NCBI GenBank assembly: GCA_902781325.1
Contig: CACZJD010000002.1
Location: forward strand, 1-64,000
Reading direction: 5' to 3'
Length of the DNA stretch: 64,000 nucleotides
Source of the DNA: an uncultured Lachnospiraceae bacterium
GTDB lineage: Bacteria > Bacillota > Clostridia > Lachnospirales > Lachnospiraceae
Shown: positions 34,433-43,088 of the stretch, one piece after another
How positions within the stretch are numbered: the stretch's first letter is position 1
Layout of the letters: every line of letters starts with the position of its first letter
Position numbers and translations under genes: made by a program
The notes under the pieces: model-generated
What the model was told of the DNA's origin: nothing
Database searches by the model: none
What the model saw: only the letters and a program-made list of their open reading frames with translations

Positions 34433-35812
34433 TCAGATTGTCAGATTTGCCTTTACCGCAGAGATCAGGTTCTGCTGTGTGGTGTCCTTGTGCTTTAAGG
34501 CATCCAGGACATCGCTATCCACGGTATCCCTGGTCAGGATGTGGTGGATCGTCACAACTTCTTTCTGTCCCTGGCGCCAGAGACGTGCATTTGTCTGCTG
34601 ATACATCTCAAGGGACCAGACCAGTGAAAACCATATCAGAATGTGGCCGCCCTTCTGAATGTTGAGGCCGTGACCGGCACTGGCCGGTGAGATCAGACCG
34701 ATCTGTATCTTTCCTGCATTCCAGTCTGCAATGTCCTGATCGCTTTTCAGGTCCCTTGACTTGAAGCCCTGATCCTCCAGATACTCCCGGATGCGCTTGT
34801 GATCATGCTGAAACCAGTAGGCTACCAGGACGTTCTGGCCGTTTGCCTGCTCGATGAGACCCAACAGTTCCTGCAGCTTCTGGTCGTGGATGACCCGCAT
34901 CTGCCTCTCGTCATTGTAGATGGCACCGTTTGCCATCTGCAGGAGCTTTCCGGAAAGGACTGCCGCATTGGCCGCATCGATTGTCTCGCCGTTCAGCTCC
35001 ACCAGCAGTTCCTTCTTCATCGCGTCATACAGCTTCTGCTCCTCCGGCTCCATTTCCACGTAGTGATTGACCATTACCTGCGCCGGCATGTCGAGATAGT
35101 CCAGTGCTTTCATGGAGACCGTAATATCGGAGATCCGGCTGTAGATCGCATCCTCTGCACCGGGCAGCGGCACGTAGTTATACACCACACCGGTGTATGG
35201 ATTCATGCCTGCGGGCTTGAAGTATGCTTCCCTGTACCTGCCGATGAACTTTCCCAGGCGCTTTCCATTATCGATGAGGTAGGTCTCCGCCCACAGGTCA
35301 AGCAGTCCATTGGATGCCGGCGTGCCGGTAAGGCCTATTATGCGTTTTATATAGGGCCGTACCTTCCTCAGTGCTTTCCAGCGCTGTGACTGATGGTTCT
35401 TGAAGGAAGAGAGCTCGTCGATTACCACCATATCAAAGGGCCATGGGATCTTGTGTTTCTCGAGGTAAGTGACCAGCCATTTCACGTTCTCGCGATTGAT
35501 CACGTACACATCTGCCGGTACCTTCAGAGCCGCTTCTCTTTGCTTTGCACTCCCTGTCATCACAGACATCTGCAAAAACCTCGCATGCTCCCAAATGTCA
35601 CGCTCCTCTGGCCAGACTGTTTTGGCAACACGTAAGGGTGCGATCACCAGTACCTTGCTCACCTCGAAGCTGTCAAACATCAGGTCCAGAATGGCGGTAA
35701 GACTGATGCAACTCTTCCCAAGCCCCATCTCAAGAATCAGCATTGCTTCCGGTGTAGACCGCAGAAAGTCCACACAGTAATTTTGATATTCATGTAAATC
35801 ACTTCTTTCCAT
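34433..35812 (-). CDS. SNF2/DEAD-like helicase
   Basis: 459 residues. Walker A LEMGLGKS (27-34), motif II VIDELS, motif III LTGTPAS, and C-terminal motifs ending in QTNARLWRQGQKEVV place it in superfamily 2, SNF2-like. Phage versions are found in replication modules and may remodel DNA or proteins. It overlaps the upstream small gene by 14 bases. Confidence 0.92.
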   Translation of the reverse strand: MERSDLHEYQNYCVDFLRSTPEAMLILEMGLGKSCISLTAILDLMFDSFEVSKVLVIAPLRVAKTVWPEERDIWEHARFLQMSVMTGSAKQREAALKVPADVYVINRENVKWLVTYLEKHKIPWPFDMVVIDELSSFKNHQSQRWKALRKVRPYIKRIIGLTGTPASNGLLDLWAETYLIDNGKRLGKFIGRYREAYFKPAGMNPYTGVVYNYVPLPGAEDAIYSRISDITVSMKALDYLDMPAQVMVNHYVEMEPEEQKLYDAMKKELLVELNGETIDAANAAVLSGKLLQMANGAIYNDERQMRVIHDQKLQELLGLIEQANGQNVLVAYWFQHDHKRIREYLEDQGFKSRDLKSDQDIADWNAGKIQIGLISPASAGHGLNIQKGGHILIWFSLVWSLEMYQQTNARLWRQGQKEVVTIHHILTRDTVDSDVLDALKHKDTTQQNLISAVKANLTI

Positions 35813-36026
35813 TTGTTTCCCTCATAAGCTGGTGTAGCAGTGCCGGTCCATCAAGGTCAGACAGGGCTTCAAAATACTGTGAACAGAAAAACCGGGTGAT
35901 CTCTCGTATGTCCCTATTCGCCTTCGCATCCTCCGGGCAAATCAGATGCCTTTTGTATGCTGCCCGAAAGTCCTTCACTGCCTGTATGATGATGGCATTT
36001 GCCAATGCCTCATAGTTTCCTTCCAT
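35799..36026 (-). CDS. Small hypothetical protein
   Basis: 75 residues from ATG 36026, overlapping the upstream stop by one base, behind GGAGGG. Helical (ALANAIIIQAVKDFRAAYKRH, REITRFFCSQYFEAL). Similar short proteins accompany phage helicase genes in Clostridia. Function unknown. Confidence 0.65.
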   Translation of the reverse strand: MEGNYEALANAIIIQAVKDFRAAYKRHLICPEDAKANRDIREITRFFCSQYFEALSDLDGPALLHQLMRETNGKK

Positions 36027-36361
36027 CAAAGCTCCCTCCAGGTAAGCGTTCCGATCTTTCCGGCACACCTAGAGATTGCGTTTCTGTTAAGACGCTTCTC
36101 CCGGATCAGTCCAGCCATCTCCTCTGACTGATCCCTGATATCGCGGATCACATTGTGGTAATGCTCACGGATCTCATCCAGCTCGGTCCGGTGCTCCCGC
36201 TCGATTTGTGCCCATTCAAACTCCGATGCGTATGTCTCTGAAAGAGTCTCCTCAAGGGCGGTCAAAAAATCCGGTCCCATATGCTGATCGATCAACTCCA
36301 TCATGTCCTTCAGGCAAAAAACAACTGCTGTTCTACCCTCCACCTCAATCACGTGTGCCAT
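36026..36361 (-). CDS. Hypothetical coiled-coil protein
   Basis: 111 residues. N-terminal FCLKDMMELIDQHMG, then a coiled coil (WAQIEREHRTELDEIREHYH, VIRDIRDQSEEMAGLIREKR). ATG 36361 follows GGAGGT. No recognised family. Part of the replication operon by overlap on both sides. Confidence 0.65.
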   Translation of the reverse strand: MAHVIEVEGRTAVVFCLKDMMELIDQHMGPDFLTALEETLSETYASEFEWAQIEREHRTELDEIREHYHNVIRDIRDQSEEMAGLIREKRLNRNAISRCAGKIGTLTWREL

Positions 36362-36635
36362 TGTCCACCTCCTTCAGGATCCCCGGTATCTGCTCCGGAT
36401 CGTCCAGAATAAACACCTTAAAGCCAAGGCCTGTTAGCTGCTTATGCCTCCGCTCCTGCAGCGGTCTCGGCTTTTTTCCCGGCGCCTTCACCTCCACAAA
36501 TCCGATGCGTCCTTTCGGCAGCAGGATCATCCTGTCTGGCATCCCATCCGTTCCGGGAGATACCAGTTTTGGGCACATGCCGCCAGCTGCCTTCACCACC
36601 ATCACGAGGCTGTGTTCGATCTGCTTTTCTCGCAT
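36345..36635 (-). CDS. VRR-NUC domain nuclease
   Basis: 96 residues from ATG 36635. The VRR-NUC fold (PD-(D/E)XK superfamily) shows in GTDGMPDRMILLPKGRIGFV followed by EVKAPGK, with Asp and Glu-Val-Lys as metal ligands. It is a stand-alone structure-selective nuclease common in phage replication modules, upstream of the SNF2-like helicase. Confidence 0.88.
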   Translation of the reverse strand: MREKQIEHSLVMVVKAAGGMCPKLVSPGTDGMPDRMILLPKGRIGFVEVKAPGKKPRPLQERRHKQLTGLGFKVFILDDPEQIPGILKEVDNGTRD

Positions 36636-36868
36636 ACTACATATTCCTCCCAGCACTCTTCAAAGACCTCAAGGCAGGCATCACACGCCCGACAGCTTTC
36701 GAGGTAGTCTCGAATGATCCTGTGCCCGTCACGATCCTTTGTGCTTACACGGGCCGGGAACTCGGCTTCGTCACTTACCATGTCGTCTGCGAGGTCGGAC
36801 TTGCGGCCTTCTTTGCCAAAATAGTGCTCTCTCATATACTCAAAAAATGTCACGATTTGTTCCTCCAT
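36602..36868 (-). CDS. YozE SAM-like protein
   Basis: 88 residues. FFEYMREHYFG, SDLADDMVSDEAEFP and IRDYLESCRACDACLEVFEE match the YozE SAM-like fold, normally about 70 residues. Function of the family is unknown. ATG 36868 is preferred to GTG 36871; the ribosome site (AAAG) is weak. It overlaps the nuclease gene by 34 bases. Confidence 0.7.
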   Translation of the reverse strand: MEEQIVTFFEYMREHYFGKEGRKSDLADDMVSDEAEFPARVSTKDRDGHRIIRDYLESCRACDACLEVFEECWEEYVVCEKSRSNTAS

Positions 36869-37056
36869 CACTTTGAAATATCGCTGATCATGTACCTCAA
36901 TGTAGGTCTCTCCATAACCCTCTATATAGATATTTTTTTCTGTAAATTTTTCTATATAGAGCCCTTATGCAGATGAGGTACATTGAGGTACATAACACCT
37001 GAAAATGCTTATAAATAAAGGCTTTTTGCCATTGGCAAAATGTAGGTCACTGTAGG

Positions 37057-39330
37057 TCAACCACCAAATTCACTCTTGATGCGCAGCCCTTTGACCACAA
37101 CTCCAGACGTCATTCGCTTCCGCTCAAAGTCCCTCTGAGCCAATGCGCCATAGAAATCGGAAGTGCTCCTGGTATACTCACCCATGCGCAGACAATAAGC
37201 TCTGTATTCCTGATACAGCTCGCCCGACTTCTCCCTGTACGTCGGATCGACCTCACAGCACTCCTCCAAAAAATCACCCAGCCAGTCATTCTGACCGCGA
37301 TACTCATCGATGGCATCCTGTACCACCTTGGGATTCTTTAAATGGAAATCCTTGTCGATGATGCGCCTGGCACCCTCAATGATCCACGTAAGGATCGCAG
37401 GTCCCGCGTTCTCATAAAGGTAGTCCGCATAGTTCTTTATATCGCTCCGGCCTTCAAACACGGCATTGAAGGGGATCACGATCAGCCTTCGCCATGTGCC
37501 CTCGTCTGTCGCGCCCACCTTAGGCAGGTGATTCGTGTACAGGACCAGGGTGTGTGACGGCGTGAAGGAAGCAGGCTTGCAGAACTTCTTCTCACCGTAA
37601 ATGTCGTCAGTGGAAGTAAGCTGCTTGACCACAGAAGTGTTGAGCCGCATGCCCTCCTCCAGCTCCTTAGCCAGCGCCAGGCGCACGCCCTTAAGCTCCG
37701 CCATCTCAGGCTTCACATTCCTGCGGCATCCAACCGTCAGCGTGTCCGCAGATACGTTGCCGGCATATCCGCCGAGGACCCTCGCGATGGTGTTCCAGAA
37801 GGTCGACTTGCCATTGCGGCCCTCTCCATATGCGATGATCATTGCCTCCATGTACACCTTGCCGATGGCGGAAAGACCCACGACCTCCTGTACGTAATCA
37901 ATCAGTTCCTGATCTCCGAGGAAGGTCTTGTGAAGGGCATCCTCCCAGAGGACCTTTCCCTTATCGCCGGGTTCCACCGCCGTGACCTTTGTGCAAAAGT
38001 CCTTCCAGTCATGCTCCCGCATGCCTTCGATCCCATCCACCAGATGGACTGATCCCTGGGGCGTGTTAAGAAGCAGCGGATCCGCATTGAGCTCCTCCAG
38101 CTTCACTCCGACCATGGGCTTTGCTGCCTCCATAGCCGAGCGGATGTATTTGATGTTCCGACGGCCCATCACGAAGCCTCGGTAGGCGGCCGCTGACAGG
38201 TAATCCATGAGGACATTTCTCTGTTCCCCGGTAAGCCCCTCCATGGCCTTTTTCCCTCCGGCAAGCACTTCTTCGCCTGCACCGGAATTCAGTACCGCCT
38301 GCTTTCTGATGAACATAAGGAGCTCCGCATCAGCAAGCTGCTGATCCAGAAACTCGATCGTAGCGCCAAGTGCAGCTTCCTTCGATTCCTCCCAGTAGGT
38401 GCCGTTGTAGCGGAAAAAGTCCGTCGCCGGATTGAAGCAGATCTCATCGCCGTACTCCTGTGACAGAACCTTTGCCTGTCCGATATCGGAATAATCCTCA
38501 GGCATAAGGCACCCTGCAGGGCCTGCAAGCTTGGCGGTATTGTATTTCTCAGGAGGGACATACCCTTCCTGGGCTGTGACGACCTTTTCAAACTTCCTGG
38601 CACTGAGCCATATCTTCCTGAGTTCCTCACCCGGCAACGGCGGAACACACTTTTTCGACTCCTCCAAAAAGATCTCCCGCGAGATGTCGTTCCAGCCGTA
38701 ACGCTTGACGATGCGGCCGGCGAAGCGGCTCATGGTGGCATTCCGGCTCCCCTCCTTGATGATGTAACTGCCGCCATAGCTGCCCTGGTCCATCTCCTTG
38801 TCGAAATCATCCTCTTCTAAAACTTCATTCAGTTTCTTGGTACCAGGGAAGAACTCGACCTGGGGGTTTTTGGTTCCATAGAAAAAGTGAGCTGAATCCA
38901 TCGCCTTGGGATCGACATTAGGGCAGATCTGAGCCACCCTTTTCTTCATGGCTTTATAGGCGTCCTGATCTGTAACCTCGTCGATCTCTATAAAGGCATG
39001 AAACTTTGGCCTCGCCGGTTTGCCATTCTTCTTTTTCATGTGATGCCGGCTGTAATGAATACCGATCGTCACATCCGGGAAGGCTGCCCGCAGATCCTTC
39101 GGCGTGATCCAGTCTTCCGGGTTTTCTGAATGATCATTGTCATATTCGACAACCAGGCAGTTGCTTTTTATAAAGTTTGCATTGCTGCGATAGCTGTTCT
39201 TGTATGCTGCGCAGACGTAATCGCGAGCGACCGCGCGCTTAAGTGATTCCGCATCCGTCACATCGGCCTTATGCGGGTAAAGACAGTTGTCTTCCCTGCC
39301 GACACAGTCGGCGTAGTAAATATTGAACAT
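37057..39330 (-). CDS. Primase-helicase, P4/D5 family
   Basis: 757 residues. The N-terminal 170 residues form a primase-polymerase-like domain (LVVEYDNDHSENPEDW, ARPKFHAFIEID). A D5_N domain follows and then an SF3 helicase with Walker A GEGRNGKST (about 502-510) and GVRLALAKELEEG. It opens the origin and makes primers for phage DNA replication. ATG 39330 is behind GAAGGAGG. With the polymerase on the opposite strand it forms the replication core. Confidence 0.93.
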   Translation of the reverse strand: MFNIYYADCVGREDNCLYPHKADVTDAESLKRAVARDYVCAAYKNSYRSNANFIKSNCLVVEYDNDHSENPEDWITPKDLRAAFPDVTIGIHYSRHHMKKKNGKPARPKFHAFIEIDEVTDQDAYKAMKKRVAQICPNVDPKAMDSAHFFYGTKNPQVEFFPGTKKLNEVLEEDDFDKEMDQGSYGGSYIIKEGSRNATMSRFAGRIVKRYGWNDISREIFLEESKKCVPPLPGEELRKIWLSARKFEKVVTAQEGYVPPEKYNTAKLAGPAGCLMPEDYSDIGQAKVLSQEYGDEICFNPATDFFRYNGTYWEESKEAALGATIEFLDQQLADAELLMFIRKQAVLNSGAGEEVLAGGKKAMEGLTGEQRNVLMDYLSAAAYRGFVMGRRNIKYIRSAMEAAKPMVGVKLEELNADPLLLNTPQGSVHLVDGIEGMREHDWKDFCTKVTAVEPGDKGKVLWEDALHKTFLGDQELIDYVQEVVGLSAIGKVYMEAMIIAYGEGRNGKSTFWNTIARVLGGYAGNVSADTLTVGCRRNVKPEMAELKGVRLALAKELEEGMRLNTSVVKQLTSTDDIYGEKKFCKPASFTPSHTLVLYTNHLPKVGATDEGTWRRLIVIPFNAVFEGRSDIKNYADYLYENAGPAILTWIIEGARRIIDKDFHLKNPKVVQDAIDEYRGQNDWLGDFLEECCEVDPTYREKSGELYQEYRAYCLRMGEYTRSTSDFYGALAQRDFERKRMTSGVVVKGLRIKSEFGG

Positions 39331-39333
39331 AAC

Positions 39334-40224
39334 CTATTCCTCCTTCGGAAGTTGATACTCCTTGGGCACATACGCCGCAGGGTTGTGGCGCTGTTTCCCT
39401 TTACGATAAGGTTTGATCCAGACCTGCTTGCCGGTCTTGTATGTCCTCATGTGGCCGGCGACTCCCCAGCATGGACAGGTGATCTTGTGATGAGATTGCG
39501 GGTCCTGCCGCGCAGGTCCATCGTCTGAAATTCTGATCATCTTGATCATCTTTGTCTTGCGTACCTGCTTGTATCTACCCTTATGCTTGATGGTCACAGC
39601 CCTTTCAATTTCTTCACTTCCGGTATGAACCAGCACCTCCGGCCGCTGCACGGAGATCCGCTGCACCGCCATATAAAGTCCTTTGATCGTGCGGGCAAAC
39701 TCATTAAAGTACTCAACATCGGACAGCATCTGCTCTGTATCCGGACTGTCACTATAGTAAGTAATGGCCTGACCGGAACAGGAAAGCTCGTCCCCTGTCT
39801 CTGTGTTTTTTAAGGTCGTCGCGATAAGCGTTATGACGTAATTGCACTTCTTTCCCCCGTTGTTTACATAGCAGTAGGCATCAATAAACGGAACGGCCGA
39901 GCTTTCTGCTCCCTCTACAAAAGGAAAAATGAAGTCTTGTGCAGTCATCAGTGTCCTGCGAAAGCAGATATAGATGTTTTCCAGTCTTCCCGGCTCACTG
40001 ATAATGACAGTAAACTCCGGGATCGACGGCTGTTTCAGCGTATTCGATGAGAAATACTCTGTTTCCATCACTTCTTCTACCATCGCAATGGCCTGCGGCT
40101 CAGTAATCATGAATCGATCCAGATCGTTCCATTTCTCTCCGAGTCCCTTCCACCTATTCCAATAACGCCTGAGGGCTTTTTCACGGATTCCCATTCCTCG
40201 AATCATAAAAGGGTTCATTGCCAT
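39334..40224 (-). CDS. Conserved phage replication-module protein of unknown function
   Basis: 296 residues from ATG 40224 (AAAGGAGG upstream). N-terminal helices (RALRRYWNRWKGLG after start), a middle beta-rich part (YCYVNNGGKKCNYVITLIA), and a basic C-terminus (HKITCPCWGVAGHMRTYKTG, RKGKQRHNPAAYVP) that could bind nucleic acid. Placed between primase-helicase and the first early gene. Family not recognised. Confidence 0.65.
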   Translation of the reverse strand: MAMNPFMIRGMGIREKALRRYWNRWKGLGEKWNDLDRFMITEPQAIAMVEEVMETEYFSSNTLKQPSIPEFTVIISEPGRLENIYICFRRTLMTAQDFIFPFVEGAESSAVPFIDAYCYVNNGGKKCNYVITLIATTLKNTETGDELSCSGQAITYYSDSPDTEQMLSDVEYFNEFARTIKGLYMAVQRISVQRPEVLVHTGSEEIERAVTIKHKGRYKQVRKTKMIKMIRISDDGPARQDPQSHHKITCPCWGVAGHMRTYKTGKQVWIKPYRKGKQRHNPAAYVPKEYQLPKEE

Positions 40225-40280
40225 TAGAGATCCTCCTTTACACGGCAGACCGGATTCCACCGGCCTGCCTCTTTCCCTTA

Positions 40281-40613
40281 TCAGTCATTCACATCGCAGC
40301 GCTGGTCGTTGATAACCTCCCGCGCAAAATCGAGCGCCTTCATAAAGGCATCCAGCGCGGCGTCTCCGCAGCAGGCGATCTCAAAACCGAAGATCTCGCC
40401 ATCGTCGTCTATGATCGGATCGAAATGGAAATCACCTTCCAGGCAGGCGAAGTTCATATAGGTTCTGCTTCCTGCCTTTCTGCAGGGTGTTCCTTTATAT
40501 CCGTTGGTGCCGGCTTCGACCGCCAGCTCTGTATGATGGCCCGTAACCGACCTTGCAAATGTCTTCACGATCCTGTCGTTTATTCTCTGGTGTCCTTCTT
40601 CAATCGCATACAT
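40281..40613 (-). CDS. Early small protein
   Basis: 110 residues from ATG 40613 (GGAGGAAGAG upstream). MYAIEEGHQRINDRIVKTF and an acidic C-terminus (FHFDPIIDDDGEIFGFEIAC). Unrecognised. It lies downstream of the promoter-like repeat copy B, first full-size gene of the leftward early operon. Confidence 0.65.
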   Translation of the reverse strand: MYAIEEGHQRINDRIVKTFARSVTGHHTELAVEAGTNGYKGTPCRKAGSRTYMNFACLEGDFHFDPIIDDDGEIFGFEIACCGDAALDAFMKALDFAREVINDQRCDVND

Positions 40614-40698
40614 TGATCTCTTCCTCCTTATTAATTTCTGATTGTGTATCCTCTGCTGCATCGCGCCCTGCGGGTGAGTCTTTGTTTCTGATTTCCAT
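40600..40698 (-). CDS. Short leader ORF before the leftward early operon
   Basis: 32 residues from ATG 40698, nine bases after AAAGGAGAT. Acidic (PAGRDAAEDTQSEINKEEE). It overlaps the start of the next gene in another frame, so its translation may set expression of that gene. Too short for family assignment. Confidence 0.4.
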   Translation of the reverse strand: MEIRNKDSPAGRDAAEDTQSEINKEEEINVCD

Positions 40699-40727
40699 GG
40701 GAAAACATCTCCTTTCATCGATCTGCT

Positions 40728-40761
40728 TTCCCATGCCTGCTTAGGCGCGGTTTTTATAACG
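40728..40761 (-). promoter_or_regulatory. Promoter-like repeat, copy B (leftward early operon)
   Basis: Minus strand: CGTTATAAAAACC, then CTAAGCAGGCATGGGA. Faces the genes at 37057-40698. Confidence 0.7.
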
Positions 40762-40793
40762 AAAATCGAAAAAAATAATCGCTTCCTTTTTTT

Positions 40794-40832
40794 ATAGAAA
40801 AGCCGCCCCCGGAGATTTCTCCGAGAGCGGCT
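40794..40832. other. Strong hairpin in the divergent early promoter region
   Basis: AGCCGC outer arms (40801-40806 and 40827-40832) and CGGAGA/TCTCCG inner arms. It separates copies B and C of the promoter-like repeat. It could be part of the replication origin or an insulator; no proof for either. Confidence 0.45.
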
Positions 40833-40862
40833 ATAAAAATCCAGCCTAAGCAGGCATGGGAG
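40831..40862 (+). promoter_or_regulatory. Promoter-like repeat, copy C
   Basis: Plus strand: CTATAAAAATCC, then CTAAGCAGGCATGGGA. Upstream -35 sequence is poor, and it starts within the hairpin arm, so it may serve as a binding site rather than a promoter. Confidence 0.6.
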
Positions 40863-40890
40863 TACAGCCGGAGATGTGAAAAACGAGGCT

Positions 40891-40946
40891 TTGAGAAAAA
40901 AGTGAAAAAACCGTTATAAAAATCCGGCTTAAGCAGGCATGGGAAG
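40891..40946 (+). promoter_or_regulatory. Rightward early promoter with repeat copy D
   Basis: TTGAGA (40891-40896), a 17-base spacer and TTATAA (40914-40919) make a good sigma-A promoter. The -10 box is part of repeat copy D (40912-40946), and the GGCTTAAGCAGGC segment would begin the transcript as a small hairpin. Confidence 0.75.
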
Positions 40947-40976
40947 TTGAGAACAAAAAGAAAGGAGTTTTTGAAG

Positions 40977-41315
40977 ATGACAAAGAAAGAAAAACAAGTT
41001 CTCATCGAGAGTCTTAATAAGCTCTCAAAAAATGTGGCGGATATCGCCGCCCTTTTCGAAGGCGCACCTGCACCGGAAAACTTGCAGGAGGCTCCTGCAA
41101 AGGAAGCGGATCCTTCTCCCGAAGAGGAAGCGCCTGCCAAGGCCTACACCTACGAGGAAGCAAGGGCCATCCTCGCAGAGAAGGTGCGATCCGGATTCCG
41201 GGCAGAGGTCAAGGCGATCCTTAACGCGCACGGCATTAGGCTGCTTTCCGAGGTTGAAGATGCACGTGTCCTTGACGCGATCGTCGCGGAAGCGGAGGTG
41301 ATCGGCAATGGCTAA
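40977..41315 (+). CDS. Small early phage protein (Rrp5-like annotation class)
   Basis: 112 residues from ATG 40977, behind AAAGGAG. N-terminal helix (MTKKEKQVLIESLNKLSKNV), a Pro/Ala/Glu linker and a C-terminal helical domain (YTYEEARAILAEKVRSGFRA). It belongs to a common first gene of Clostridia phage replication modules that has no known function. Overlaps DUF2800 by 8 bases. Confidence 0.75.
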   Translation: MTKKEKQVLIESLNKLSKNVADIAALFEGAPAPENLQEAPAKEADPSPEEEAPAKAYTYEEARAILAEKVRSGFRAEVKAILNAHGIRLLSEVEDARVLDAIVAEAEVIGNG

Positions 41316-42444
41316 GCATGCATACCTGGCCGCCTCCGCCAGTGAAAGGTGGCTGCGGTGCCCTCCCAGCGCAAAGCTCTGCGCCCAGGAGGAGGACCGC
41401 GGAAGCCCTTACGCACAGCAGGGCACTGACGCCCATGAGCTCGCAGCCTACCTCACAGAGAAGGCCCTGGGCATAAGCAGCCGCGATCCTACAGAGGATC
41501 TGACCTACTATGACGCGGAGATGCAGGAGGCTGCGGAAGGATACGCCGCCTTCGTCATGGAGCAGGTCGCGGAAGCCAAAACGCTCTGCGCTGACCCGCT
41601 GGTCTGCATCGAGCAGACACTGGACTTCTCCAAATGGGTCGAGCACGGATTTGGCACTGGTGACTGCGTGATCGTCGCGGATGATCTGCTGCACATCGTG
41701 GACCTGAAGTATGGCGTCGGGATCCTGGTCTCCGCTTCCGGCGAGGACGGGACCGGCAACAGCCAGCTCAAGTGCTACGCGCTGGGTGCGCTGGACACCT
41801 TCGGAGATCTCTACGACATCAATCGCGTGAAGCTCTCCATCTACCAGCCCCGCAGGGACAACGTAGACACCTTTGAGATGAGCCGTGAGGATCTGCTGAA
41901 GTGGGCCGATGAGGTACTGGCCCCCATCGCCAAGCTGGCCTACGAAGGACAGGGTGAGTTCTCCGCCGGCGACCACTGCCAGTTCTGCAAGGTCAAGGCA
42001 ACTTGCCGGAAGCGGGCTGAGTACAGCATGGAACTCGCAAGGTATGAATTTACCGAAGCTCCGCTGCTCGACGAAAGCGAGATCGCAGAGATCCTTCCGC
42101 AGATCGACAACCTCGTATCCTGGGCCGAGGACATCAAGTCCTACGCCCTGCAGCAGGCGCTCTCCGGCGTCCGCTATCCCGGCTTCAAGTTAGTGGAAGG
42201 CCGGAGCAACCGTAAATACACCGATGAGGTGGCAGTCGCACAGGTCGTACAAAGTGCCGGGTACGATCCGTATGAGAAAAAGCTTCTGGGCATCACAGCG
42301 ATGCAGAGGCAGCTCGGCAAGAAGCGATTTGATGAGCTCCTGTCAGGGCTCATCGTCAAACCACAAGGAAAACCCGTGCTGGCTCCGAGTACAGACAAAA
42401 GGCCGGAGCTTAATGCAGCAGCAAATGATTTCATGGAGGAATAA
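41308..42444 (+). CDS. DUF2800 protein (Cas4/RecB-like nuclease fold)
   Basis: 378 residues. SERWLRCPPSAKLC at the start, then HIVDLKYGVGILVSASGEDG with the Asp-Leu-Lys of a PD-(D/E)XK core, and cysteines in HCQFCKVKATCRKRAE that fit a Cas4-like iron-sulfur cluster. The gene travels with DUF2815 and the phage polymerase, which suggests a recombination or end-processing role. Confidence 0.88.
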   Translation: MAKHAYLAASASERWLRCPPSAKLCAQEEDRGSPYAQQGTDAHELAAYLTEKALGISSRDPTEDLTYYDAEMQEAAEGYAAFVMEQVAEAKTLCADPLVCIEQTLDFSKWVEHGFGTGDCVIVADDLLHIVDLKYGVGILVSASGEDGTGNSQLKCYALGALDTFGDLYDINRVKLSIYQPRRDNVDTFEMSREDLLKWADEVLAPIAKLAYEGQGEFSAGDHCQFCKVKATCRKRAEYSMELARYEFTEAPLLDESEIAEILPQIDNLVSWAEDIKSYALQQALSGVRYPGFKLVEGRSNRKYTDEVAVAQVVQSAGYDPYEKKLLGITAMQRQLGKKRFDELLSGLIVKPQGKPVLAPSTDKRPELNAAANDFMEE

Positions 42445-42449
42445 GAATT

Positions 42450-43025
42450 ATGAGTAAGGTTATGAACCCCACAAAAGTTATCACAGGCAAGCGCACCGTT
42501 ATGTCTTATCTGAACGTCAATGAGCCCAAGACCCCAATGGGCGGCGGTACCCCCAAGTACAGCGTCTCGCTGATCATCCCGAAATCCGACACCGCAACTA
42601 TCACCAAGATCCGTGCTGCCATCCAGGCGGCCTATGAGGAAGGCCAGTCCAAACTCAAGGGAAACAGCAAGTTCGTACCGGCGCTGGAGGACCTCAAGAC
42701 CCCGCTTCGCGATGGCGACAAGGAGCGCAAAGGCGACGACGCTTATAAGGGCAGCTATTTCGTAAATGCCAACTCCACCACCAAGCCCGGTGTGGTCGAC
42801 GCGGACCGAAATCCCATCCTTGACTCCTCGGAGCTCTACTCCGGGATCATCGGCAGAGCGTCCATCAACTTCTATGCGTTCAACTCTAACGGCAACCGCG
42901 GCATTGCCTGCGGCCTGAACAACATCCAGAAGCTCGCGGACGGTACGCCTCTCGGTGGCCACAGCCGCGCAGAAGACGACTTCGCTGATCTGGACGATGA
43001 TGACGACGAGGACTTCCTGTCCTAA
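42450..43025 (+). CDS. DUF2815 protein, likely single-stranded DNA-binding
   Basis: 191 residues. TGKRTVMSYLNVNEPKTPMG, KYSVSLIIPKSDTATITKI and a very acidic C-terminal tail (ADLDDDDDEDFLS) as in single-stranded DNA-binding proteins. The OB-like core and tail suggest it coats DNA and recruits the polymerase. It lies between DUF2800 and polymerase genes. Confidence 0.85.
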   Translation: MSKVMNPTKVITGKRTVMSYLNVNEPKTPMGGGTPKYSVSLIIPKSDTATITKIRAAIQAAYEEGQSKLKGNSKFVPALEDLKTPLRDGDKERKGDDAYKGSYFVNANSTTKPGVVDADRNPILDSSELYSGIIGRASINFYAFNSNGNRGIACGLNNIQKLADGTPLGGHSRAEDDFADLDDDDDEDFLS

Positions 43026-43088
43026 TCACCCGCTTTAAACCGTGGCGGCAGGGCTCACCCCCTGCCGCCTTTTTGAAAGGAAAACAAT

